Origin: an uncultured Alistipes sp.
Lineage (GTDB): Bacteria; Bacteroidota; Bacteroidia; Bacteroidales; Rikenellaceae
Reading direction: 5' to 3'
Length of the DNA stretch: 40,091 nucleotides
NCBI GenBank assembly: GCA_937880705.1
Contig: CALGRZ010000078.1
Coordinates: forward strand, 1 to 40,091
Positions within the stretch are counted from its first letter, which is position 1, and every line of letters starts with the position of its first letter. The translations under genes were made by a program, and so were the position numbers. The notes under the pieces are model-generated. The model was not told where the DNA came from. It made no database searches and saw only the letters and a list, made by a program, of their open reading frames with translations. This document shows positions 24,682-30,875 of the stretch, one piece after another.

Positions 24682-26883
24682 CTATAACTCGTAGAGCGTA
24701 GTTCGATTATCATCCGCCCAGCTTATCTCGCCGCCCTCGAAGCTGACATACCAGCTATCTATCTCCGATGCAGCGTATGGCGAGGTGTAGGGCTGATGTG
24801 CGAGGGGCACTACAACCTCATTGTTGGCATCTATAACGCCATACTTGCCATCCTTGCCCGCGAGGAACATGCCGGGGTAACTGTCCAGAGGCTTCAGAGC
24901 CTGGTAGTTGCCACTTATTGCCTTGCCCTCGGTGTCGATGAGGTGCCAGCCCGTGTTGTCCTTCACCGCCGCAGTACCACACGAGAAGTTCGTTGCATAC
25001 TCAAAGCGGCTGTCAAATACCGGCTGAAGGTCGCTATTGACATATCCGTAGCTCTTGTCGGGGTACTCCACAAGTATACAACCATTGGCGATAGGCTCCA
25101 TGCGACGGTACTCGTTTGTCGAGAGTATCTTCATGGCGTTAAGGTCGATAACGCAGAACGATGCTCCGTCGTTTGACTCGCCAAAGATAACGTCACCAAA
25201 GATGTTAACCATGTTGTAGCTCTTGAAGTTGAGGTGTGACACCGTGGCCGCGCGGTTGATGATGTTGGTTATACGGCTGCCCGTGCACTCGTAGTAGCGG
25301 TAGTTGGCCGTGAGGTGCTTGAAGCCGCCAAAGATGGTGCCAAGGTGGTTGCCCTTGCTGTCGTAGAGGCGTTTCTGCCAATGATCATCGGTGTTGTCGA
25401 GGTGTACCTTCTCGGTGAACCATGCAGTGTCCCAATTGATGTTCGTATCTACATCCGTGCCGGTGCGGTACTGCTTGTTGGTGTCGCGACTACGACCGTT
25501 GTAGTCATACTCGTTGTAGGTGTATATCTCGCTCTCGCAGTAGTCGTTGCTCTCCACCCAGATGTTGCTTACGCAGGCTATGCGGTCGTTCAGAAGGCCT
25601 ATGGTGAGGAAGTTAGGTGCTATCAGTTCGCTGCCATCGCTCTTTAATACGCCCCACTTGCCGTTGAGCGACACCACCGCCACGTCACGGTCACGACGGA
25701 AGTCGTATGGTAGGTCGGAGTTGTTGCTCGGCTGCGGGAAGTACATCATCGTGGCGCAGTCGTACTTGGGCTCCACGACGAGCTCGCCCTTGAGGTTGAG
25801 GTATCCCACCTTGCCCTCGCTGTTGCGGAAGCGTATCATTGTCACGCTGTCGAAGTCCTCGGTGAGTATCAGGTAGTGGTGACGCTCCACCATCGTGCGC
25901 AGGAAACGTGTGTAGTTGCGGTCGTAGCCGTAACGCTGTACATACTCGATCATGGCTGCCAGATCGGCACTCTCCAACACGTTGAGTGCCTCGATGCGAC
26001 GCTGGGCATCTGCCGCCTGTGTGGTCGTGGGGTAGTACTCGATGAATGCCACGAGCGATGCTCGGCTATCCTCCACCGTGGGGTACTCCTTGTCGGCCAT
26101 CAGCTGCTTGAGGCTCTCCATACCTTCGTAGTCGGGGTATGTCGCCACAAACCACTTCATATCATCTATCACGCCCGCGTTCACTACGCGCGTGTAGCGG
26201 TGCTCCATCAGCCTCTGCTCGACGTTTGCCACCTCGTGGTAGTCGGGGTAGTTGGCTATAAACTGCTCCATGGTGGCCTCATCGCTTGTGGCCATCGCAT
26301 CGTTGTAGTAGAGCAGTGTGCGTCGTGCCACCACGTCTACGGCAAACTCCGACTCGGCATACTCCTCCATAAATCGGTCGTACTCGGCTATCGTGTTGGC
26401 CTCGCATACGTTGTTGTAAACGCGCTTCAGCAGCAGTGCCTCCAGTAGCTCAATGTCGCTGTGTGGTGCTGTGCGGGCACTTGCCATGTAGCGACGGTAT
26501 AGCTCCTCGTTGTCACACTCTATGACATAACCCATCGAGGCCTGCTCGGCGCGTGCAATGAAGGTGTCGAGGGTGCAGTTACAACTCTTGAGTGCCCTCT
26601 CCAGGTGCGACGAGGAGCGTATTGCGTCGAGGTTTTCGACCAGCAGTGCATAGCCCTCGACCTTAAGTTCGCCGTTTGTGATCTCCATGTTGTACATAAT
26701 GGCCTTTGCCAGGGCACACATCTCGGGCATCTCCTCATGTACCTTGGGGCTTATCTTGTCGTACTTCTCGCGGGCCTTCATATATTCGTTGTCTAACACG
26801 CTCTTCAGTACGGCGCGAGGGTTTTGGGCATACGACAATGATGTTGCCATCAGCAACGCTGCAATAAGCAAAACTCTTCTCAT
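24682..26883 (-). CDS. exported WG-repeat protein
   Basis: 733-aa protein with a signal peptide (MRRVLLIAALLMATSLSYA, then QNP). Residues about 20-330 are helical and TPR-like, with recurring phrases such as FIANYPDYHEVAN, FVATYPDYEG and FIEYYPTTTQAAD. Residues about 340-730 contain WG/KWG-type beta repeats, for example VGYLNLKGELVVEPKYDCA, GKWGVLKSDGSELIAPNF, YGYVNSDLQPVFDSRFEYA and GKYGVIDANNEVVVPLAH. It probably forms a beta-propeller or solenoid in the periplasm or on the surface. WG-repeat proteins are abundant and poorly understood in gut Bacteroidetes, and no ligand can be named. It is monocistronic and convergent with the surA operon. Confidence 0.85.
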   Translation of the reverse strand: MRRVLLIAALLMATSLSYAQNPRAVLKSVLDNEYMKAREKYDKISPKVHEEMPEMCALAKAIMYNMEITNGELKVEGYALLVENLDAIRSSSHLERALKSCNCTLDTFIARAEQASMGYVIECDNEELYRRYMASARTAPHSDIELLEALLLKRVYNNVCEANTIAEYDRFMEEYAESEFAVDVVARRTLLYYNDAMATSDEATMEQFIANYPDYHEVANVEQRLMEHRYTRVVNAGVIDDMKWFVATYPDYEGMESLKQLMADKEYPTVEDSRASLVAFIEYYPTTTQAADAQRRIEALNVLESADLAAMIEYVQRYGYDRNYTRFLRTMVERHHYLILTEDFDSVTMIRFRNSEGKVGYLNLKGELVVEPKYDCATMMYFPQPSNNSDLPYDFRRDRDVAVVSLNGKWGVLKSDGSELIAPNFLTIGLLNDRIACVSNIWVESNDYCESEIYTYNEYDYNGRSRDTNKQYRTGTDVDTNINWDTAWFTEKVHLDNTDDHWQKRLYDSKGNHLGTIFGGFKHLTANYRYYECTGSRITNIINRAATVSHLNFKSYNMVNIFGDVIFGESNDGASFCVIDLNAMKILSTNEYRRMEPIANGCILVEYPDKSYGYVNSDLQPVFDSRFEYATNFSCGTAAVKDNTGWHLIDTEGKAISGNYQALKPLDSYPGMFLAGKDGKYGVIDANNEVVVPLAHQPYTSPYAASEIDSWYVSFEGGEISWADDNRTTLYEL

Positions 26884-26913
26884 GTTATTTGGGTTTATCT
26901 ATTATTTTCCACT

Positions 26914-26921
26914 CAAAGGTA
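26914..26921 (-). promoter_or_regulatory. -7 element for the WG-repeat gene
   Basis: TACCTTTG on the minus strand lies about 31 nt before the start codon. Confidence 0.55.
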
Positions 26922-27154
26922 TAAATTATTTTCACTACTTGCAAGTAAATACATCTATATGTGCTCCACGAAACGGCTATTTTTATCAATAATTTTCGGC
27001 TGATGGTGCTTCGCGGTGGCGTGGCGTGGCGATGTGCAAAAAAAATGGTGAGAAAAGAAAAATTTTGTTTAGGTTGTAATTTTCGGTGTATCAATGCGTT
27101 AACTCCATGATGTATCTTTGCTGTAAAAAAATCTTAAAAAAAGTTCCAAAAATA
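26922..27154. other. AT-rich intergenic stretch with an isolated -7 box
   Basis: No gene is seen here. A second perfect TATCTTTG at 27113-27120 lies 66 nt upstream of the tRNA promoter box on the same strand. It could be a tandem tRNA promoter or a remnant, since nothing starts right after it and no good -33 TTTG precedes it. Confidence 0.4.
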
Positions 27155-27186
27155 TTTGGTAGATTAGAAAAAGTGCCTTATCTTTG
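27155..27186 (+). promoter_or_regulatory. complete promoter for tRNA-Lys
   Basis: -33 TTTG (27155-27158), 20-nt spacer, -7 TATCTTTG (27179-27186). This is a full match to the Bacteroidetes consensus, 26 nt before the tRNA. Confidence 0.75.
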
Positions 27187-27212
27187 CACTCGCAATCGAA
27201 AAGGTTGTAAAT

Positions 27213-27285
27213 GCCTCTTTAGCTCAGTTGGTAGAGCACGACACTCTTAATGTTGGGGTCCAGGGTTCGAGCCCCTGAGGGGGTA
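27213..27285 (+). tRNA. tRNA-Lys (anticodon CTT)
   Basis: 73-nt cloverleaf. The acceptor GCCTCTT pairs with AGGGGGT using several G-U pairs. The D-arm is GCTC/GAGC around AGTTGGTA, the anticodon arm is CGACA/TGTTG with loop CTCTTAA (anticodon CTT), and the T-arm is CAGGG/CCCTG with loop TTCGAGC. The discriminator is A. The 3' CCA is not encoded. Its last 21 nt recur at 27424-27444 and its last part again at 28500, which marks this gene as an integration site. Confidence 0.95.
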
Positions 27286-27295
27286 CAACAAAAGG

Positions 27296-27325
27296 TCCGA
27301 TGGTTTTTCCATCGGATTTTTTTTT
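27296..27325 (+). terminator. intrinsic terminator after tRNA-Lys
   Basis: TCCGATGG/CCATCGGA stem, TTTTT loop, then a run of nine T. Confidence 0.9.
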
Positions 27326-27399
27326 ATACCCTCGGGCGAGAACCCTGAATGCGCCTCCCTTCCAGGGAGGTTGGGAGGGTGTAAACTAAACGAGCACAT

Positions 27400-27425
27400 G
27401 ACTGCCTACTGCAAGTAGCGCAGTC
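27400..27425 (+). repeat. hairpin abutting the tRNA tail copy
   Basis: GACTGC-CTACT pairs with AGTAG-GCAGTC around a GCA loop, with one bulged C. The 3' arm runs straight into the partial tRNA copy, so the hairpin may mark a recombination junction. Confidence 0.5.
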
Positions 27426-27461
27426 GAGCCCCTGAGGGGGTACAGAAAGCGAGAAACGAAA
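27424..27461 (+). repeat. partial tRNA-Lys 3' end with flank, left repeat
   Basis: 27424-27444 repeats the last 19 nt of the tRNA plus 2 nt beyond it without mismatch. The following GAAAGCGAGAAACGAAA matches the flank of the right copy. 27433-27461 and 28500-28528 are identical over 29 bp. Confidence 0.8.
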
Positions 27462-27578
27462 TGTTTTCGCTTGTTTCGTATAAATATGCTTAGTTTGGCA
27501 GCGTTCTGTGGCGGAATTTGGGATCAGTCGTAAATTTCGGTGGGGATTGAAGAAAATAAGCCCTAAATCGCTATATTT

Positions 27579-27609
27579 TTTGTTTTATCAATGGTAATGA
27601 TTACCTTTG
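27579..27609 (+). promoter_or_regulatory. promoter for the Abi/HEPN gene
   Basis: -33 TTTG (27579-27582), 19-nt spacer, -7 TACCTTTG (27602-27609). The predicted transcript starts near 27614 and has a leader of about 90 nt that contains the full complement of the antisense RNA. Confidence 0.7.
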
Positions 27610-27619
27610 CAGTATAAAC

Positions 27620-27680
27620 AAAAAAAACCCGGATTCATCACCAGCATCTAATATCTGGGAGAGGAACACCCGGGACTGCG
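27620..27680 (-). ncRNA. candidate antisense small RNA in the abiF-like leader
   Basis: On the minus strand a complete promoter (27684-27715) is followed within a few nt by a roughly 61-nt transcript unit that ends in a U8 tract. Read 5' to 3' on that strand, CCCGGGT pairs with ATCCGGG (7 bp, one G-U) just before the U run. An inner CCAG/CTGG stem lies inside. The plus strand has no T run after the same stem, so the terminator is specific to the minus strand. The RNA is fully complementary to the leader of the Abi/HEPN mRNA. It may be the cognate RNA antitoxin, an antisense repressor, or both. From memory, structured RNAs next to abiF-type genes have been reported, but I cannot check that this one matches. 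Confidence 0.65.
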
Positions 27681-27683
27681 TTG

Positions 27684-27715
27684 CAAATATACAAACAAAA
27701 ATTATGCAAACCAAA
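27684..27715 (-). promoter_or_regulatory. promoter of the antisense small RNA
   Basis: On the minus strand, -33 TTTG (27712-27715), 20-nt spacer, -7 TATATTTG (27684-27691). The -33 box lies inside the first codons of the Abi gene, so the toxin start and the RNA promoter share sequence. Confidence 0.7.
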
Positions 27716-28363
27716 TATTTTTTCGAAAAAGTTTTCTCAAATGAAAGAATGGGTCGTTATTATGCGGCTCATCCCAATGATGAAAACAAGGCAATTGTAC
27801 ACTATCAATCTAATATAGAATTGTCAAGTTCTTTTTATGCTTGCTTATCTGTATTTGAGGTTGCGCTTAGAAATTCGCTGAATAGAGAGTTGATAGCAAA
27901 GTTCGGTCGCGATGACTGGTATCGTGTAATACCATCTACACAAGGTCTTAATGGACTGAATTTTTATATTACAGAGGCGCAACGACATATTAGCAACAGA
28001 GGGGAGATTGTTACAGCATCGAAGATTGTCGCTGAATTAACATTCGGTTTTTGGGTATCATTGATGAATAGTCAGTATGAGAGAGTGTTGTGGCATGACT
28101 TAAGAAGAGCATTCCCTTATATGCCTAAAGCACTGAAGCAGCGCAAGAATGTATCTGCACCATTGAATAATTTTAGGGCATTTAGAAATCGTGTTTTTCA
28201 CAATGAGCCAATCTGTTGGAGTAAAGCATATATAGATAATATGCACAAAGAAATATTGCAGGTGTTGTATTGGATTAACAAGGATATCCCTACATGGCTT
28301 AAAGAATTTGATACGGTTGATGAGGTTTTAGAGATGATCTCCAAGAGACTTGGTTGGCAGTAA
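27704..28363 (+). CDS. Abi_2/AbiF-like HEPN protein (abortive infection or toxin)
   Basis: 219-aa soluble protein. Family signs are the helix FEVALRNSLNREL (51-63), the strand-helix ASKIVAELTFGFWVSLMN (105-122) and the C-terminal FRAFRNRVFHNEPI. The last contains the HEPN nuclease motif RxxxxH as RNRVFH (Arg161-His166). HEPN proteins of this kind cleave RNA, and Abi_2/AbiD/AbiF members stop phage growth or act as toxins. The gene is AT-rich with codon use unlike its neighbours and sits between tRNA-derived direct repeats, so recent transfer is likely. It is controlled by its own promoter and probably by the antisense RNA in its leader. The family call is strong; RNase activity is inferred from the motif. 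Confidence 0.85.
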   Translation: MQTKYFFEKVFSNERMGRYYAAHPNDENKAIVHYQSNIELSSSFYACLSVFEVALRNSLNRELIAKFGRDDWYRVIPSTQGLNGLNFYITEAQRHISNRGEIVTASKIVAELTFGFWVSLMNSQYERVLWHDLRRAFPYMPKALKQRKNVSAPLNNFRAFRNRVFHNEPICWSKAYIDNMHKEILQVLYWINKDIPTWLKEFDTVDEVLEMISKRLGWQ

Positions 28364-28499
28364 TACAACAAGTAAATAAGGTTTTTTAATATAGGTTTGC
28401 GAAGTTAGACACGATTTAGACAAAAAATCGAAACCTATAGCAAACCATGTCCACGGATTATTCGTTTTACGCCCTTCTGTGCGGGTATATGCCACGCCT

Positions 28500-28528
28500 T
28501 GAGGGGGTACAGAAAGCGAGAAACGAAA
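28500..28528 (+). repeat. right 29-bp direct repeat (tRNA-Lys 3' end plus flank)
   Basis: Identical to 27433-27461. The preceding bases still show weak similarity to the tRNA T-arm. Confidence 0.8.
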
Positions 28529-28543
28529 GTTTCTCGCTTTTTT
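28513..28543 (+). terminator. intrinsic terminator inside the right repeat
   Basis: GCGAGAAAC/GTTTCTCGC stem, GAAA loop, T6. It looks like an original tRNA terminator; the copy after the left repeat (27448-27475) is degraded. Confidence 0.8.
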
Positions 28544-28585
28544 GTTTTGTGTGGTTTTGGCAAGGGCTATGCCCTATGTAGTAAT

Positions 28586-28794
28586 GTCCTACTGACTGCG
28601 CGGAGGATAGGAAGAGACAGGACTAAATAGGAAGAGATAGGACGGAATAGGGATAGTACACTGCTACTGGGTAAATGTCGGCTGCGTTATCCTATCCAGT
28701 CCCATTAAGTCCTATCAAATCCCATCAAATCCCATCAAATCCCATCAAATCCCATCAAATCCTATCAAATCCTATCAAGTCCTACTGACTGCGC
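28586..28794. repeat. 10-bp-period repeat tract bounded by 16-bp direct repeats
   Basis: GTCCTACTGACTGCGC occurs at 28586-28601 and 28779-28794. Between them, 28691-28780 holds nine in-phase decamers of the CC(C/T)ATCAAAT type. 28613-28660 holds degenerate decamers of the same type on the opposite strand (for example AAATAGGAAG, AGATAGGACG). The two halves could form a large imperfect hairpin. No coding frame is supported. The rest of 28364-28889 holds the right tRNA-derived repeat and two terminators. Confidence 0.75.
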
Positions 28795-28846
28795 AAAATA
28801 GCCCGGAAAGGGGTGGGTGGTTGGCTGTGGAGTGTTACTATAAAGA

Positions 28847-28873
28847 TATAGCCCTGCGCAGGGCAGGGCTATA
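28847..28873 (-). terminator. terminator of the fimbrillin operon
   Basis: ATAGCCCTGC/GCAGGGCTAT (10 bp, extended by one T-A pair) around a 5-nt loop, 17 nt beyond the stop codon of the last gene. Confidence 0.7.
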
Positions 28874-28889
28874 ATCTAAAAATCGGTAA

Positions 28890-30860
28890 TTAATATGATT
28901 CTCGGACACAACGCACTGAGTTCCCGTCGCCGCGAAAGCTGAGGTCTGCGGGGTAGACAATGCCATTGGAGTTCAAGCTCAAGTTGTATGCGAGGTGGGT
29001 GCTGCTCGGATTAGGAAAAGCAGACCAGCAATAGCCGCCCTCTCCGACACTGAACAACGACCCACTATCGTGGCTACGATAGCCAACAGCAGGATACCAC
29101 GCTGTTGTCTCGCCATCGGCAAGAGTCCAGTATATTCCGCGATTTGTATCGTCACCCGTATACTTGACATTTGCTGTTGCCCAGAAACCATTCTCTCCAC
29201 CATCAGGTACACGGTAACCGACTGGACAAGGGTCATACATTGTCTTCTTTGACTCCATCCAACGCTTTGTATAGTCATCATCAGAAGCACCCATTCCTGT
29301 GCACCATTCGCTTGAACCAGAACCAATATAGGTCATAGGGTTCTCTTCGGCATAGTCAACAGTTTGGGAATTTTGAATTGTGGTCCAACTACCTGTCGAT
29401 GCAGCGAGGGTTGTTCCCGATATTGCGCAAGTGCCCATAAATGGGTCTTTGCGTCCCCATTGATAGAGCAAACCAAATGCGCCTACATCGCCAGGAGTAG
29501 CCGATGTAGCACCGAGGTTACGATCCATCATTGTACCTGCATTATTTGGATAAACATGGTCGTTCCATCCCTCCTCCGAGCACCAGATATGCCAAGACCA
29601 GAGGATTACATCCTTTGAGTTGCGAACTGCAATCGAGGCGTTACCATTGCCAAAGAGCTCTGGTGTAGAGAAATAGACATAACCATTCTTATAACCAACA
29701 GCTGTAACAAGGTCGCCAACATTAGGAGCTACATCAGTACCGAACGACTCCCAAAGCACCTCGGTCTTCTTGACATTGCCTACGGACATGTCGGAGTTAC
29801 CCTGTACTGCCTTGAACTTATAGTTGCCGGCCGCCTTCACAAGGTAGCAGTTGGCAGTACCCTCGCCGGAGAGGTCGGTATAGGTCGAGAGGTCGATACC
29901 ATCGTCCTCGCCACCCTCGTTGCCCGAGTCATCGCCACCGGTGCCACCACCGATATTATTCCAGTCCTCAACCTCGCAGCCAATCTCCACCTTGATAGCG
30001 GTGGTCGAGGCGTTCAACACTGCGGTATAGGTGTACGAGACACCCGGCTTGAAGTTGAACATATCCTCCAAAAGGTACGACACGCTCTTCGAGTTAATCT
30101 CCAACAGAGGTACCGATGTCTCGAGCATCTGCGGAACGACGATGGCCTCATACACTACGGCATCGCCCTCGGCAAAGGTGCGAACGCCGAGGTTGCGCAT
30201 CTTGATAGACTTGGCACCTGCATAGGGGTCCTTAACAACAGAGCCGTTGTCAAGCGAGAGACGCGCATCGGCAACCGTAGAGTGGAGGTGTACGGTAGCA
30301 TCGGCAGGGAGTGAGCCCACATACTCTTCGCCCGCCATAATCTTTACGACAAGGCGGCTCATAGAGTGCTGCATCTGCAATGATACTGCGCCATCGGCCT
30401 GCGACACACCCGCAGCCTTGGCCCAGAGCAGGTCAGAGGCCTCGTAAGCACCCTCGGCATCCTGGTCGGTAGCCACCGAGAATGGCTGTGCCTCGACATC
30501 GACAACTTCGTCGATATAGGGGTAGTAGGCATATACATCGCTCTTGCCCTCGCCCCAATATATTGGTCGCTCGGTGTCCCATGCCGAGCCATCGAACATC
30601 ATAGCCTCGTTGTTGGCACGGTTACCCGAGAGCTGAAGCGGTGCTGCGGTCTCGGCATCGACATAGTCGACAACATAGAGTCCTACCATATCCTCGGCCT
30701 CGAATAGACCGTCGGCCACGCGTGTGTGGGCATAGGGGCTCATAATGTTGAAAGACATCGTATTGCTTGAAGAGACCTTCACACTCTCATGCTCCTGACT
30801 ACAGCCTGCCAAGCCAAGAGCGAGAGCCGACACTATGCATAATATATCTCTTGTTTTCAT
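28890..30860 (-). CDS. fimbrillin-family lipoprotein with C-terminal FISUMP domain
   Basis: 656-aa surface lipoprotein. The signal MKTRDILCIVSALALGLAGC has lipidated Cys20. Residues about 30-300 are a fimbrillin/Mfa-like domain, with HTRVADGLFEAEDMVGLYVVD, SDVYAYYPYID, YEASDLLWAKA and QMQHSMSRLVVKI as family landmarks. A Gly/Asp-rich linker (GGGTGGDDSGNEGGEDDG) leads to a second half typical of Fibrobacter succinogenes major paralogous (FISUMP) domains, with TMMDRNLGATSATPGDVGA, FGLLYQWGRKDPF, YDPCPVGYRVPDGGENGFW and the C-terminal NSVRCVRE. It is the last gene of the operon, 15 nt after the M64 fusion gene. It could be a fimbrial tip, accessory subunit or adhesin. Confidence 0.88.
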   Translation of the reverse strand: MKTRDILCIVSALALGLAGCSQEHESVKVSSSNTMSFNIMSPYAHTRVADGLFEAEDMVGLYVVDYVDAETAAPLQLSGNRANNEAMMFDGSAWDTERPIYWGEGKSDVYAYYPYIDEVVDVEAQPFSVATDQDAEGAYEASDLLWAKAAGVSQADGAVSLQMQHSMSRLVVKIMAGEEYVGSLPADATVHLHSTVADARLSLDNGSVVKDPYAGAKSIKMRNLGVRTFAEGDAVVYEAIVVPQMLETSVPLLEINSKSVSYLLEDMFNFKPGVSYTYTAVLNASTTAIKVEIGCEVEDWNNIGGGTGGDDSGNEGGEDDGIDLSTYTDLSGEGTANCYLVKAAGNYKFKAVQGNSDMSVGNVKKTEVLWESFGTDVAPNVGDLVTAVGYKNGYVYFSTPELFGNGNASIAVRNSKDVILWSWHIWCSEEGWNDHVYPNNAGTMMDRNLGATSATPGDVGAFGLLYQWGRKDPFMGTCAISGTTLAASTGSWTTIQNSQTVDYAEENPMTYIGSGSSEWCTGMGASDDDYTKRWMESKKTMYDPCPVGYRVPDGGENGFWATANVKYTGDDTNRGIYWTLADGETTAWYPAVGYRSHDSGSLFSVGEGGYCWSAFPNPSSTHLAYNLSLNSNGIVYPADLSFRGDGNSVRCVRESY

Positions 30861-30875
30861 ACTTGTATCCTCCCA

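Larger units (their letters stand above)
27433..28528 (+). mobile_element. candidate tRNA-targeted defence cassette (29-bp direct repeats)
   Basis: Two 29-bp perfect direct repeats that include the end of tRNA-Lys bound about 1.07 kb. The segment is more AT-rich than its neighbours and holds only an Abi_2/HEPN gene and a small RNA. No integrase or transposase is inside, so it would need machinery in trans or be the remnant of a larger island. The repeats look like att scars, but leftover pieces of a second tandem tRNA-Lys gene could explain them as well. Confidence 0.55.

Noticed and set aside
27620..27680. Riboswitch or attenuator in the sense leader of the HEPN gene
   Set aside because: The U tract follows the stem only on the minus strand and a full minus-strand promoter is present, so a separate antisense RNA fits better. 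Leader folding in the sense mRNA is still possible.
27433..28528. Integrase-carrying island
   Set aside because: No integrase, relaxase or transposase frame is found between the repeats or near them. Only the repeats and cargo support mobility.
28447..28581. Possible 44-aa plus-strand gene after the HEPN gene
   Set aside because: It runs through the tRNA-derived repeat and an intrinsic terminator, so it is almost surely not translated as a gene.
28691..28780. CRISPR-like array
   Set aside because: The units are 10 bp and directly adjacent, with no spacers and no cas gene nearby.
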